Below are positions 1-10,090 of a stretch of 64,000 bases of DNA, piece after piece; the first letter of the stretch is position 1, and each line of letters starts with the position of its first letter. The notes under the pieces are model-generated. The model searched no databases, was not told the origin of the DNA, and saw nothing but the letters and a program-made list of their open reading frames with translations. Made by a program: the position numbers and the translations under genes. Origin of the DNA: Lewinellaceae bacterium (lineage in GTDB: Bacteria; Bacteroidota; Bacteroidia; Chitinophagales; Saprospiraceae); assembly GCA_020636315.1 (NCBI GenBank), contig JACJYA010000003.1, positions 496,001 through 560,000 on the forward strand, read 5' to 3'.

Positions 1-1
1 G

Positions 2-1666
2 TATGCCTTTATCCATGCTTTCCATCGCATTCCTCAGAGCCTGTTCAAAAGCTTCCAGGTTTTCGACGCGTTCACCGGCGGCCCCAAAGGCCTCGGCCAC
101 TTTGTGGTAATCCGATTTTGGCAAATTAGTCGCCGTATCTGCCCCAAGCAGAGTGGCCTGGTCACGGGCGATCTGCTCCCAGGAGCCGTTATTGCCAATG
201 ATTCCACAGACTTTCATGCCGTACTTTCGGAAGGTATCCATTTCCATAAGGCTGTAGGCGGAGCTGCCGTCACCGTAGATGATCCAGATGTAGTCCTCTG
301 GGTAGCGCAGAGCGGCGCCCATGGCAAAGCCGCCGCCCACGCCCAGGGTGCCGAACACGCCGGGGTCAAGCCAGGCCAGGGGGCGCCGGGGGCGCAGCGT
401 ATAGGAAGCCGTAGCGGCAAAATCACCGCCATCGGCGATCAGCACCGAATTATCCGGAAGGAGGCCTTCCATTTTGAGGAACAGGGCAACCGGATTGATG
501 TCATCGATGAGTTCCCGCGCCGTTTGGCCGATCTCCTCTTCGCGGGCATCTTCCCGTTCCAGTAGCTGCTGCTTCCATTCGCTCCAGTCCGGAAAAGTAT
601 CTGCCTCACCCGAAAGTTCGATCAGGAAAGCGCCGGGGTCAGCCAGAACAGCCTTATGGGGCGAAATGTTCTTTGTCAATTCCTCCCTGCTACGGTTCAC
701 TGTTATTTTCCGCGCCTTTCGGTTGAGGTGGCTGCCGTAGTCCAACCGGAAATCGACAGGGACGCCGCAAAGCAAAATGCAGTCGGCTTCGCGCAGGGCC
801 ATCTTGCGCTTGTGGCGGTATTGTACTTCGCTGATATGCCCGGTAAGGCCCCGCGCCATGCCACTAAGGTAGGCCGGAATGCCCAGACGCTTTACCGCGG
901 CGCAAAGGGTGCGGGCATTTTCAACCTCCATCATTGCACCGCTGCTGATGACCATAACCGGACGGCTTGCCTGTTTTATCTCGCGGGTGATAGCCTTGAC
1001 CTCGGAAATGGAAAAGTTGGGAACAACCGGCTTTTCGGGTTCTGGAACCGAATACCCCGGCATTCCCTGAAAAAGGCCGTTGACGTGCCGGTTGATGTAC
1101 CACCGGATGGCTTTTTCAATAAGAGAACCGCCTCCTGAATTCTTTTTGCCATACCACTCCCGCACTGTTTCTTCGTTGTACAACAGATCAACGGGTAGCT
1201 CGACGAATACCGGGCCGGGGACGCCGGAACGAGCGATGCGCAGGGCTTTGTTCAAAGCAGGAGCTATCTCCCGCTGCCGCTTCACCCGGCCGGCCCATTT
1301 GACATGGGGTTTGACGAGCGCCATCTGGTCGATGTCCTGCAGGGCGCCACGGTTGCGGAGCAGGGTGGCCGTGGCGCCGCCCAGCAGGAGGACAGGCGAC
1401 TGGGCCATCTGCGCGTTCTTCAGGGCAGTGATAGAGTTGGTGACGCCGGGCCCTGCCGTCACCGCCGCTACGCCGGGAATGCCGGTGAGGCGCGCGATGG
1501 CGTCGGCAGCAAAGATGGCCGAAGCTTCATCCCGGACGTCGATGACCCGGATGCCGTCCTTTTCCGCTTCCACATAGATGGGGGCGATGTGGCCGCCGCA
1601 GAGGGTGAAGAGATGTTGAACGCCGTGATTTTTGAGGGTGTGGGAGATGAGCTGGCCGCCATTCAT
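2..1666 (-). CDS. Thiamine-diphosphate enzyme, 2-hydroxyacyl-CoA lyase/acetolactate synthase-like (3' end off window)
   Basis: The reading frame is open from an ATG at 1664-1666 down to the left edge, at least 555 residues with no stop, so only a short C-terminal tail is missing. The N-terminus (NGGQLISHTLKNHGV, then FTLCGGHIAPI) and E47 in VRDEASA are typical of the ThDP PYR domain, E47 being the likely cofactor-activating glutamate. The ThDP/Mg motif GDGSSAYS lies near residue 464 and is followed by NNGSW. Family knowledge: the sequence reads most like the ILVBL/HACL2 branch (2-hydroxyacyl-CoA lyase or acetolactate-synthase-like) rather than biosynthetic IlvB, and no ilvN or other ilv gene is adjacent. 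The substrate is not certain. The gene diverges from the sensor kinase at 1854. Confidence 0.85.
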   Translation of the reverse strand, partial: MNGGQLISHTLKNHGVQHLFTLCGGHIAPIYVEAEKDGIRVIDVRDEASAIFAADAIARLTGIPGVAAVTAGPGVTNSITALKNAQMAQSPVLLLGGATATLLRNRGALQDIDQMALVKPHVKWAGRVKRQREIAPALNKALRIARSGVPGPVFVELPVDLLYNEETVREWYGKKNSGGGSLIEKAIRWYINRHVNGLFQGMPGYSVPEPEKPVVPNFSISEVKAITREIKQASRPVMVISSGAMMEVENARTLCAAVKRLGIPAYLSGMARGLTGHISEVQYRHKRKMALREADCILLCGVPVDFRLDYGSHLNRKARKITVNRSREELTKNISPHKAVLADPGAFLIELSGEADTFPDWSEWKQQLLEREDAREEEIGQTARELIDDINPVALFLKMEGLLPDNSVLIADGGDFAATASYTLRPRRPLAWLDPGVFGTLGVGGGFAMGAALRYPEDYIWIIYGDGSSAYSLMEMDTFRKYGMKVCGIIGNNGSWEQIARDQATLLGADTATNLPKSDYHKVAEAFGAAGERVENLEAFEQALRNAMESMDKGI

Positions 1667-1853
1667 ATCGTTGGTTTTTATGTTCCTTTAAAATAGTTTT
1701 TTTCCCTGAAACGGGGAATTTTTTCAAGCCTGAAACGGCGATTTTAAGTGCACCGGATAAATCCAGTGCCTCCGAAGCTACTGCGCCATAGTATGGGAAA
1801 CATGGGTAATCTATTCTCACTCCGGTGCTGGAAATTTCCTATATTCCAGCCCG

Positions 1854-4832
1854 ATGCATGTAAGGCCAAAGAACGGACTTTTTCTAATCCTGCTAGCCAT
1901 CCCATTATGGTTGGCGGCCCAGCCCTTCAACTTCCGCAACTACTCCGTCCAGGAAGGGCTGGCGCAATCCCGCGTCAACGCTCTGCTGGAGGACAGCCGC
2001 GGGTACATCTGGATGGGGACGGAGGGGGGCGGACTGAGCCGTTTTGACGGGCGGCGCTTCCAGAACTTCACCACCCGGGAAGGCCTGCCCGGCAACTACG
2101 TCACCGCCCTCCACGAATCCGCTGACGGCCTGTTGTGGATCGGTACGAGCAATGGGCTTTGCCGGTACGATGGGCTTTCTTTTCAGCCTCTCCACCCCAC
2201 CCTTTCCGCCAAGATAAATGCCATCGCCTCCCGCCATCCGGATTCCGTCTGGATCGGAGCATCCTCCGGCCTGTTTCTCTACACCGAAGACAGCATTCCA
2301 CCGGTGCAGGCCGGTGACGCTCCTGTTTATTGCCTTTTATTAGAAAATCAGCGCCTCTGGCTGGGAACAGATAATGGGGTTTACTGGTATGGCGCCGGGA
2401 AGGCCTCTCGTCCGGAAATGCCAGGTGGGCTGGCGCAGGCCCAGGTTCGAAGTATCATACAGGACAGCACCGGGCAGATATGGATCGGCACTTACGGAAG
2501 GGGACTGTACCGCTACGACGGGCGGTTCCACCTGGTCTATCAGGGCATCAGCAATTTCATACTCTGCCTTTTTCAGGGCTCCCGGGGGCGCCTCTGGGCG
2601 GGCACTCTCGATGCCGGCCTGATGAACTGGGCGCCGGAAGGTTCCACTTTCGAACACTTGTCTGAAGAAGATGGCCTGTGCAGCAACCACATCCGGGCGA
2701 TAATGGAAAGCCGTTGGGGTGATTTCTGGTTCGGCTCAGCCGACGGAGGGGCCTGCCAGTATTCCGGCCAGCAGTTTGTCCGGTTTACTGAAGAGGACGG
2801 CCTGCCAGACAACTACATTTACGCCATTGCCTCTGATACGGCGGGGCATATAGTAACCTCCTGCGGCGGGGAGGGCATAGCCCGTTACAATGATACCACA
2901 TTCCAGCTTCTTCCCTGCCCGGAAGGCATCATCTCCCGGGCGCTCATCGTCGATGACAGCAATCGGGTATGGATGGGAACTGAAGGGCAGGGGCTTTTCA
3001 TTCTCAGTGACTCTGTTGTAATAAACCTGGACAAACAACACGGCCTGAGCGGCAACTGGATACGAGCATTTGCCCGGGAACCCTCAGGAAACATCTGGGT
3101 GGGAACCGCCGATGGAGGGCTCTCCCGGGTGCGGATCGACTCTTTTCCGGACAGCCTCTACGTTCAAGCTTTTCAAAAAGCAGAAGGCCTGGGTGACATC
3201 CGCATTTTTGCCTTGCTTCGGGACAGTATCGGGCAACTTTGGTACGGCACGCCATCCGGGCTGGGACGGTGGGCGGAAAACGGCCACCCAATCTTTCTCA
3301 CCACCAACGAAGGGCTGCCCCGTGGCAACATACGCTGCCTGGCGCAGGACAGTACGGGGCACATCTGGGTAGGGACGGCCGGCGGCGGTATTGCCCGGGT
3401 GCAATGCAGCGGAGGCTCCTGCCGTGCATACCCTGCAGAAGGGCTCACTTCCAACAACGTTTATCTGATCGCCTGCGGGCCCGATGGCCAGCTCTGGGTG
3501 GGCAGCCAGCTCGGCCTCGACCGCCTGACCCTCGATGCTGAAGGCAACGTCAAAGAGATCCGGCATTTTGGCAGGGCCGAGGGGTTTGCCGGTATAGAAA
3601 CGGCTCAGAATGCTGTACTTAAAGATAAAAAAGGCAACCTCTGGTTCGGCACCGTTAATGGCCTGATGCAGTACAACCCTCAGTATAGCTTCTCCAACAC
3701 CACTCCGCCGGTACTGCACTTTACGGCCATCCGCCTCTTTTACGAACCGCTGGAAAAAACCGCCTATGCAGGCCTGCTGGGCCCCTGGCACCAGTTGAAG
3801 GACTCGCTCGTACTCCCCTACAACCAGAACCACCTGGAATTCGAATTCCTCGGCATCAACCACCCCAACCCGGAGAAGGTGAGCTATCAGTGGCGGCTGC
3901 TGGGGCAGGAAACCGAATGGTCGCCGCCGTCTCCGAGGAATAACGTCACCTATTCCAACCTCGCTCCCGGCACCTATACCTTTCAGGCGCGGGCTTACAA
4001 TGAGGATGGGGTACCTACTCCCATTCCGTTGGAGGCCAGCTTTACCATCGAGCCTCCCTTCTGGGAAACCTGGTGGTTCCGCACTACGTCCATCGGTTCC
4101 CTGGCCCTGCTGATCATTTTGTCAGTATGGTGGCAGATCAGCCGCATCCGCCGGCAGGCCCGCCTGGAAAAGGAGCGGCTGGAAATGGAAAAACACCTGC
4201 TGGAACTGGAACAGAAGGCCCTTCAGCTCCAGATGAACCCCCATTTCATTTTCAATGCCCTGAACGCCATCCAGAGCCTGATCGTGCAGCAGGACCAAGC
4301 CATCGCCCGCCGCTTACTGGCCCAGTTCGCCCGCCTGATGAGAGCTATCCTCTACAACTCCAGAAAAGAACTGGTCACACTGGAGGAAGAGCTGGCCGTC
4401 CTGCGCAACTATCTGGATCTGGAGAGTCATATCCGGGGCGGCCTTTTCGGCTACGATATCCACCTCGGCCCGGGGGTGGAAGAAGAAGACGTCATGATCC
4501 CTCCCATGCTGCTCCAGCCATTCCTGGAAAATGCCATCCGCCACGGCATCGCCCCTCTGGGCAAAAAAGGCCGTATTGAGCTGGCTTTTCAGCAAAAAGG
4601 CCCTATTTTGGAGATCACCATCCGGGACAACGGCATCGGCATTGAAGAGAGCCGCCGCCGCAAAAAGGACAGCAGCCACCAATCAACCGCCCTGCAGGCC
4701 ATCCGTGAACGGCTGGAGGTGTTGAGCCGGGAAAATAACATCCGCAAGTCCCTGGAGATCAGCGAGTGGAAGACTGAGAATGGAGAAACCGGAGGAACGG
4801 AGGTGGTAGTGCGGGTGGCATTTATGAATTGA
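1854..4832 (+). CDS. Two-component propeller sensor histidine kinase, LytS type
   Basis: This 992-residue membrane sensor starts with a signal peptide (about 1-23). About eleven propeller repeats follow, each with an (I/L)W(I/V/M)GT..G(L)..(Y/F)DG-like core, to about residue 630, forming a periplasmic beta-propeller. Next come a Y_Y_Y domain (about 690-745, YSNLAPGTYTFQARAYNEDG), one membrane helix (about 750-770) and a coiled coil of charged heptads. The cytoplasmic His_kinase domain has QMNPHFIFNALNAIQ with H797 as probable phospho-acceptor, N893 in the ATP-binding N box (ENAIRHG) and DNGIGI. The LytTR regulator at 4944 lies directly downstream and is the likely partner. The ligand cannot be read from the sequence. 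Confidence 0.95.
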   Translation: MHVRPKNGLFLILLAIPLWLAAQPFNFRNYSVQEGLAQSRVNALLEDSRGYIWMGTEGGGLSRFDGRRFQNFTTREGLPGNYVTALHESADGLLWIGTSNGLCRYDGLSFQPLHPTLSAKINAIASRHPDSVWIGASSGLFLYTEDSIPPVQAGDAPVYCLLLENQRLWLGTDNGVYWYGAGKASRPEMPGGLAQAQVRSIIQDSTGQIWIGTYGRGLYRYDGRFHLVYQGISNFILCLFQGSRGRLWAGTLDAGLMNWAPEGSTFEHLSEEDGLCSNHIRAIMESRWGDFWFGSADGGACQYSGQQFVRFTEEDGLPDNYIYAIASDTAGHIVTSCGGEGIARYNDTTFQLLPCPEGIISRALIVDDSNRVWMGTEGQGLFILSDSVVINLDKQHGLSGNWIRAFAREPSGNIWVGTADGGLSRVRIDSFPDSLYVQAFQKAEGLGDIRIFALLRDSIGQLWYGTPSGLGRWAENGHPIFLTTNEGLPRGNIRCLAQDSTGHIWVGTAGGGIARVQCSGGSCRAYPAEGLTSNNVYLIACGPDGQLWVGSQLGLDRLTLDAEGNVKEIRHFGRAEGFAGIETAQNAVLKDKKGNLWFGTVNGLMQYNPQYSFSNTTPPVLHFTAIRLFYEPLEKTAYAGLLGPWHQLKDSLVLPYNQNHLEFEFLGINHPNPEKVSYQWRLLGQETEWSPPSPRNNVTYSNLAPGTYTFQARAYNEDGVPTPIPLEASFTIEPPFWETWWFRTTSIGSLALLIILSVWWQISRIRRQARLEKERLEMEKHLLELEQKALQLQMNPHFIFNALNAIQSLIVQQDQAIARRLLAQFARLMRAILYNSRKELVTLEEELAVLRNYLDLESHIRGGLFGYDIHLGPGVEEEDVMIPPMLLQPFLENAIRHGIAPLGKKGRIELAFQQKGPILEITIRDNGIGIEESRRRKKDSSHQSTALQAIRERLEVLSRENNIRKSLEISEWKTENGETGGTEVVVRVAFMN

Positions 4833-4943
4833 AATGTAGTGCTGCGGTAAGAAGTTTAATTTTCAGACAAGATCGAAGGACAACGAATCAACGGCCGTAT
4901 TGTAAGCCAGGTGAAAAAAACGAATCACGAATTATCAACCCTC

Positions 4944-5693
4944 ATGCTACGCGCGATCATCATAGACGACATGCCCCAGGCGGTGCAGCTCCTTCGCGCC
5001 GACCTTCAGGCGTACTGCCCGGAGGTAGAAGTCATCGGCGACGCGGAAGGCGTCGTCAGTGGGGTCCGCCTGATCAAGGAACGGAAGCCCAACCTCCTCT
5101 TTCTCGATATCCAGCTCAAGGACGGCACCGGCTTCGACCTGCTGGAGATCCTCCCAGACGGCCTGGATTTCCAGGTGATCTTCACCACCGTTTCCGATGC
5201 CCATGCCATTCGCGCCTTCCGCTATGCCGCCATCGACTACCTCCTCAAACCCCTCGACCCTGAAGAACTGAAGGAGGCAGTCCGGAAAGCGGCACAAATG
5301 GTTGGGCAGGAAGAAAAGGACAAGCTTGGCCTGTTGCTAGACGCCGTTAAGCTGCCTTCGGCGCCCCGGCGCATCGTGCTGCACACCCAGGAAAAGATAC
5401 AGGTGGTGAATGTGGAAGATATCGTCCGCTGCGAGGCCAGCAGCAACTACACCATCTTTTTTTTCACTGATGGCAACAAACTGCTCGTCTCCAAAACCCT
5501 GAAGGAGTTCGAAAAGCTGTTGCAGGACCACCCCTTCCTGCGCGTCCACCAGTCGCACCTGGCCAACCTGCAGCACGTCAAGGCCTACCTCAAGGCCGAG
5601 GGGGGCTACCTGCAGATGCAGGACGGCGCACATGTACCGGTTTCCTTCCGCAAGCGGCAGGCGGTGCTGGAGGCGCTGGAGGGCTTGGGGTGA
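4944..5693 (+). CDS. LytTR-family response regulator
   Basis: A 249-residue response regulator. The receiver domain (1-120) has the acid pocket D8/D9, phospho-acceptor D55 (LLFLDIQLKDG) and a conserved lysine in YLLKP. The C-terminal LytTR DNA-binding domain (about 145-245) carries VEDIVRCEASSNYT and FLRVHQSHLANLQHV. I start it at the ATG at 4944 (MLRAIIIDDM), because this puts the receiver beta-1 strand at the N-terminus; an in-frame GTG at 4911 would add 11 residues with no family support. It follows the LytS-type kinase by 111 bases, so the two form a two-component pair. It converges on the gene at 5791. Confidence 0.95.
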   Translation: MLRAIIIDDMPQAVQLLRADLQAYCPEVEVIGDAEGVVSGVRLIKERKPNLLFLDIQLKDGTGFDLLEILPDGLDFQVIFTTVSDAHAIRAFRYAAIDYLLKPLDPEELKEAVRKAAQMVGQEEKDKLGLLLDAVKLPSAPRRIVLHTQEKIQVVNVEDIVRCEASSNYTIFFFTDGNKLLVSKTLKEFEKLLQDHPFLRVHQSHLANLQHVKAYLKAEGGYLQMQDGAHVPVSFRKRQAVLEALEGLG

Positions 5694-5702
5694 GGGTTGA
5701 TT

Positions 5703-5778
5703 GTGTATAAGTAAAATGTTAAAAGTGCCAACATAGATCGGTTGTCAGGCACCTTTACACTTTTACACTTACACACCT
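5703..5778. terminator. Imperfect inverted repeat between convergent genes
   Basis: The A/T-rich stretch around 5705-5731 (GTGTATAAGTAAAATG...AAAAGTGCC) is roughly the reverse complement of 5752-5778 (GGCACCTTTACAC...), with several mismatches. It sits between the convergent stops of the LytTR regulator and the SH3 protein, so it may end transcription in both directions. The 3' arm belongs to the GTGTAAAGGTG repeat family also seen near 39775. Confidence 0.4.
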
Positions 5779-5790
5779 TCACACCTTCCC

Positions 5791-6714
5791 CTAACACCCA
5801 TCCCACTCCTCAAAGCTCGCCACTTTGCGCACTACCTTTCCCTCTTCCGGCGACTGGCCCAGGAAAAGGTGATAGACAGCGGAATACTCCGGCCTGGTTT
5901 CCATAAGCATAAAATCCGGCCAGCCGTCCTGGTTGAGGTCGCCCTCCCACAGGAGGTAGAGGGGTTCCCAAAGGGGTTGCTCTTCGGGTGCAGAGAAGAT
6001 AACCTGATCACAGGAAGAGTGACTGGAAAAGGAATAACAGGAAGCTTTTATCTGGTAATCCTGAAACGAAGAATACCCATCGGAGCCGGAAGGAAAACTG
6101 CCATAAACACTAAGTTGGTACTGCTGTGTGGCGGTGTTGTCCGTCCAGTACACCGGGCGGGACATACCGGGGTAGAGCGCTTCCGTTTCCGGACAAAGAT
6201 CCGGGTTGCTGTTGATCCGGCCTTCCGGAAGCGGGTAAATGGAGCCGATAAGCATAAAGGCGCCGTAGCGATAAGGTTCTGCCACCGTTACGAAATTGCC
6301 CAGCTCCGTATCCTGCTCAATCCCCACTTCCACCTTCCACAGGCTATCTCCTTCGTCCGTGCTGAAAATGCCGTACCAAAAGAGGTTGGGCAGGTGGGCG
6401 GGAGCCTCACTCCACGGCATCAGCATTTCGAAACCGGTGGAAAGGTAATGGGTGTTCATATACCCTTCGAAGCTGCCGTATTTCACTTCTACCCATTCTC
6501 CGGAGTGCCCTTCAGCCACTGCATCCAGCACACTGACGGCCTGCCCGAATTCGGCCACGGCCAGTATAGGAGCATCCCTGCGCGGCTGCTCCCGCAGATT
6601 GAGCGCGGTAGCCGCCACATACAGGGTATCAGAGAGAGCGGGTTGTGCAACGAGCGTTAGGTGAGTGGTAAAGAGAGCAGCCAGCCCTAGCGTCATTTTC
6701 CGAAGCGTTTTCAT
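5791..6714 (-). CDS. Secreted SH3-domain protein
   Basis: A 307-residue protein with a cleavable signal peptide (about 1-23, ending LTLVAQ). A bacterial SH3 (SH3b) domain spans about residues 28-95 (DTLYVAATALNLREQP through WVEVKYGSFEGYMNTHYLS). The remaining two thirds has no domain I recognise; it is aromatic- and acid-rich with four or more cysteines, and contains DLNQDGWPDFMLM, which resembles an FG-GAP/VCBS-type calcium loop. SH3b domains commonly bind cell-wall or surface polymers, but no catalytic domain is visible here. It is single on its strand and convergent with the LytTR gene. Confidence 0.8.
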   Translation of the reverse strand: MKTLRKMTLGLAALFTTHLTLVAQPALSDTLYVAATALNLREQPRRDAPILAVAEFGQAVSVLDAVAEGHSGEWVEVKYGSFEGYMNTHYLSTGFEMLMPWSEAPAHLPNLFWYGIFSTDEGDSLWKVEVGIEQDTELGNFVTVAEPYRYGAFMLIGSIYPLPEGRINSNPDLCPETEALYPGMSRPVYWTDNTATQQYQLSVYGSFPSGSDGYSSFQDYQIKASCYSFSSHSSCDQVIFSAPEEQPLWEPLYLLWEGDLNQDGWPDFMLMETRPEYSAVYHLFLGQSPEEGKVVRKVASFEEWDGC

Positions 6715-6888
6715 ACGCCTTGCTTTTTGGGTTGATGAATTTAATTGTCAACCCAAAATTGCAAGGCTTATGCCTCAAATACTCAGAAAATTAGCATTCG
6801 TAAAAAGGCAGTTAGTTTTCGTACAGGATGGACAAGCGGGAACCCTAATGTTGCTCACTACGCCCTATCTCCCACTCTCCACGTTCCC

Positions 6889-8541
6889 TTACTTCCGCAT
6901 CTGCTTATAGGCATTGATCAGCCCATTGGTGGAAGAGTCGTGGCCGGAAACCTTGCCATCTCCTTCCAGTTCCGGCAGGATCTTTTTTGCCAGCTGTTTT
7001 CCCAGCTCCACCCCCCATTGGTCGAAGCTGAAGATGTTCCAGATGATACCCTGTACGAAGATCTTGTGTTCATACATAGCGATCAGGCTGCCCAGCGTGC
7101 GCGGAGTCAGTTTCTGGACCAGGATGGAGTTGGTGGGCCGGTTGCCTTCGAAGACTTTGAAGGGCAGGAGAAATTCTATTTCTTCCGGAGTTTTACCCTC
7201 CTTTTCCAGTTCGGCGCGCACCTCTTCCGGAGTCTTACCCGTCATCAGGGCTTCCGTTTGGGCAAAGAAGTTGGATAGCAACTTAGGGTGGTGATCTCCG
7301 ATGGGGTTATGGCTTATGGCGGGTGCGATGAAGTCGCAGGGTATCAGTTTGGTGCCCTGATGGATGAGCTGGTAGAACGCGTGTTGCCCGTTGGTGCCCG
7401 GCTCCCCCCAGATGATGGGGCCGGTCTGGTAGCTCACCTTTTTCCCGTCGCGGCCTACGTATTTTCCATTGCTTTCCATATTGCCCTGCTGAAAATAGGC
7501 AGGAAAGCGGTGCATGTACTGGTCATAGGGCAGGATGGCCTCCGATTCGGCGCCGAAGAAGTTATTGTACCAGATGCCGATCAGGGCCAGTAAGGCCGGG
7601 ATGTTGCGGTTGAGGGGTGTCTCCCGGAAATGAATGTCCATCACATCAAACCCCTCAAGCAACTGCCGGAACCGGCCGAACCCGATGGTGCAGGCAATGG
7701 GCAGGCCGATGGCAGAGGTCAGCGAATAGCGGCCCCCGACCCAATCCCAGAACTCGAACATGTTTTTGGGGTCGATGCCGAATTTAGTTACGCCCTCTTC
7801 ATTGGTGGAAGCAGCCACAAAGTGGCGGGCAATATGGCTTTCGTCTTTTGCCTGTTCCAGGAACCAATTGCGGGCGGTATGTGCATTGGTCATGGTTTCC
7901 TGGGTAGTGAAGGTTTTGGAAGCAATGATGAACAGGGTGGACTCGGGGTTTACCCTTTTCAGGGTTTCCGCAATATGGGTGCCATCGACATTGGAAACGA
8001 AATGGACGTTCATACCCGGCTTCCAGTAAGGCCGCAGCGCTTCGGTTACCATTACCGGCCCCAGGTCGGAGCCCCCAATTCCAATGTTGACGATATCGGT
8101 AATGCGCTGGCCGGAATAGCCCTTCCACTTGCCGGAAATAACCTTATCGGAAAAGGCCTCCATTTGCCTCAGCACGGCATTTACTTGCGGCATGACATCT
8201 TTGCCGTCCACCTTGATGGGCATCTGGGTGCGGTTTCGCAAGGCGACGTGCAGCACGGCGCGCCCTTCCGTCTCATTGATCTTTTCCCCCGAGAACATTT
8301 TTTTGATGCTTTCCGATAATTTGCATTCTTCGGCCAGCTCCAAAAGCAGGTTCAGGGTCTCCGCCGTGATCCTGTTTTTGGAATAATCGACCAGTATGTC
8401 CTCAAATTTCAGGGAGAAGTTTTCAAACCGTTCCGGATCATCAGAGAACAGTTGCTTCATGTGGCGCTCCTTCATCAGGTGGTAGTGAGCATCCAGCTTT
8501 TTCCATGCTTTCGTTTGGGTTGGGTTCTGTCGGTTGAGCAT
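6889..8541 (-). CDS. pgi: Glucose-6-phosphate isomerase
   Basis: Interconverts glucose 6-phosphate and fructose 6-phosphate in glycolysis and gluconeogenesis (cytoplasm). From the ATG at 8539-8541 (MLNRQNPTQTKAWKKL) the product is 550 residues, essentially the E. coli length (549). The frame is open 87 codons further upstream, but that extension is not family-like. Visible family motifs: GIGGSDLGP, GGRYSLTSAIGLP, GEPGTNGQHAFYQLIHQG (catalytic Glu and His region), and the C-terminal signature SFDQWGVELGKQLA with the catalytic lysine. It is divergent from the permease at 8789. No other glycolytic gene is adjacent. Confidence 0.98.
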   Translation of the reverse strand: MLNRQNPTQTKAWKKLDAHYHLMKERHMKQLFSDDPERFENFSLKFEDILVDYSKNRITAETLNLLLELAEECKLSESIKKMFSGEKINETEGRAVLHVALRNRTQMPIKVDGKDVMPQVNAVLRQMEAFSDKVISGKWKGYSGQRITDIVNIGIGGSDLGPVMVTEALRPYWKPGMNVHFVSNVDGTHIAETLKRVNPESTLFIIASKTFTTQETMTNAHTARNWFLEQAKDESHIARHFVAASTNEEGVTKFGIDPKNMFEFWDWVGGRYSLTSAIGLPIACTIGFGRFRQLLEGFDVMDIHFRETPLNRNIPALLALIGIWYNNFFGAESEAILPYDQYMHRFPAYFQQGNMESNGKYVGRDGKKVSYQTGPIIWGEPGTNGQHAFYQLIHQGTKLIPCDFIAPAISHNPIGDHHPKLLSNFFAQTEALMTGKTPEEVRAELEKEGKTPEEIEFLLPFKVFEGNRPTNSILVQKLTPRTLGSLIAMYEHKIFVQGIIWNIFSFDQWGVELGKQLAKKILPELEGDGKVSGHDSSTNGLINAYKQMRK

Positions 8542-8788
8542 AGGTAGATCCTTTTTAAGTCCAAAGCCAATATCCCGCTTATTTATGGAAAACTGGTAAC
8601 CCGATCTGCCTTTTTTCCAAACAGAGATTAGATTTCCGGCTGATCCGAAACAGGCCGGCCTCTCCCATATTGCACCTATGCCATAAATGAGGAGCCACCG
8701 GATTTTAGCCGGCCTCTTCTGAACATCCCCTTGTAAACACACCTTATAATACAGGTAAGAAACGAACAAAGTAAGCCAGAAAAGATCA

Positions 8789-9988
8789 ATGGATTTTCTC
8801 ACTCAATACAGCGAAGCTGCCAAGACTTCAGTAGGGTTCTTCTGGAAATCCGGCTGGGCATTCGTCCTCGGATATGCGGTCAGTGCAGCGATACAAACTT
8901 TCGTACCCAAGCGCAACCTCACCCGGTTTATGGGCAAGGCCAACGTCCAGAGCATATCGCTCTCCACCCTGTTCGGCGCCATTTCTTCCTCCTGTTCATT
9001 TGCCGCCCTGGCCACCGCGCGTTCCCTTTTCCTGAAGGGTGCTCATTTTGTGGCTGCCGTAGCCTTTATGTTTGCCTCAACCAATCTTGTTATCGAACTG
9101 GGCATCCTCATCTATATCTTTCTCGGCTGGGAATACGTCATCGCCGAAATTATCGGCGGGCTGGTGCTCATTGCCATCAGCTCCCTGCTCATTCGCTGGG
9201 CCTATCCCCGGAAATGGATCGAAGAGGCCCGAAAGAAAGTAGAAGCAGAAAGTGGAGGGACTGAGGACGATTTTGACTGGAGAAAGCGCATCCGCAGCAA
9301 AACCGGCTGGCTGAGAGTTGGCCACAAATTCGTCCACGAATGGAAAATGGCATGGGAAGACATCCTCATTGGTTTTACCATCGCCGGCTTTGTCGCCGTT
9401 TTTGTTCCGGACACCTTCTGGCAGGCTGTCTTCCTTCAAAACCTGGAAGGAGAAGCACCCGCATTTTTACTGCGGCTGGAGAATGCCTTTATTGCACCCT
9501 TCGTGGCGGCGCTGACTTTCATCGGCTCCATGGGCAACATTCCACTGGCCACCGTACTGGCAGGCAGCGGCGTCACTTTTGCCGGCATCATGGGTTTTAT
9601 CTACTCTGATTTGATTGTGCCGCCCCTGGTGGATATGAACCGGAAATATTACGGTATTAAAGTGGCCCTTTACATAGTAGGGGTCATGCTGGTGAGTATC
9701 GTCTCCACCGCCCTGCTGCTCAATTATGGTTTTGAGGCCCTAGGCGTGATGCCCCGCCATAAGCAGGTGATGGGAGAAATGACACAATTCAGGATCGATT
9801 ACACCTTCTGGTTCAACCTCTTTTTTGCAGCCGTAGCGGCAGTGCTGGTTTGGGCCTATTATCGATTCAAAAAACTGAAGGATATGCCCGGTACTTTTTC
9901 TCTGGGGAACATTACCTTAAAGCGGGCTATCGTTTACGCCTGCGTTATCATTGTAACTGTCGGCCTTGCGCTGTTTTTCGTGCAATAA
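8789..9988 (+). CDS. Permease of the ArsP/DUF318 family
   Basis: A 399-residue integral membrane protein with about eight to ten hydrophobic segments. The motif ISSSCSFAALATARSLFLKG, followed by AFMFASTNLVIELG, is typical of the DUF318/UPF0718 permease family, relatives of the ArsP organoarsenical exporter. A charged cytoplasmic loop lies around residues 140-190. The second half repeats the motif logic (FIGSMGNIPLATVLAGSGVTF), as expected for an internally duplicated transporter. The DUF302 gene follows after a 102-base gap on the same strand, an arrangement I associate with these permeases in Bacteroidota. Substrate unknown; metal, metalloid or thiol-related export is inference only. Confidence 0.85.
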   Translation: MDFLTQYSEAAKTSVGFFWKSGWAFVLGYAVSAAIQTFVPKRNLTRFMGKANVQSISLSTLFGAISSSCSFAALATARSLFLKGAHFVAAVAFMFASTNLVIELGILIYIFLGWEYVIAEIIGGLVLIAISSLLIRWAYPRKWIEEARKKVEAESGGTEDDFDWRKRIRSKTGWLRVGHKFVHEWKMAWEDILIGFTIAGFVAVFVPDTFWQAVFLQNLEGEAPAFLLRLENAFIAPFVAALTFIGSMGNIPLATVLAGSGVTFAGIMGFIYSDLIVPPLVDMNRKYYGIKVALYIVGVMLVSIVSTALLLNYGFEALGVMPRHKQVMGEMTQFRIDYTFWFNLFFAAVAAVLVWAYYRFKKLKDMPGTFSLGNITLKRAIVYACVIIVTVGLALFFVQ

Positions 9989-10090
9989 ACTTCAGGAAAG
10001 AGCAATACACCAACAGAGAATCCGGCCATTTTCAATCTTTGGCTTCCCAAAACGTGTTGTACAATAAGAACCATTCGAAAAAGCAATACT

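Noticed and set aside
7630..8319. 229-codon plus-strand frame
   Set aside because: Antisense of pgi, whose motifs are all intact.
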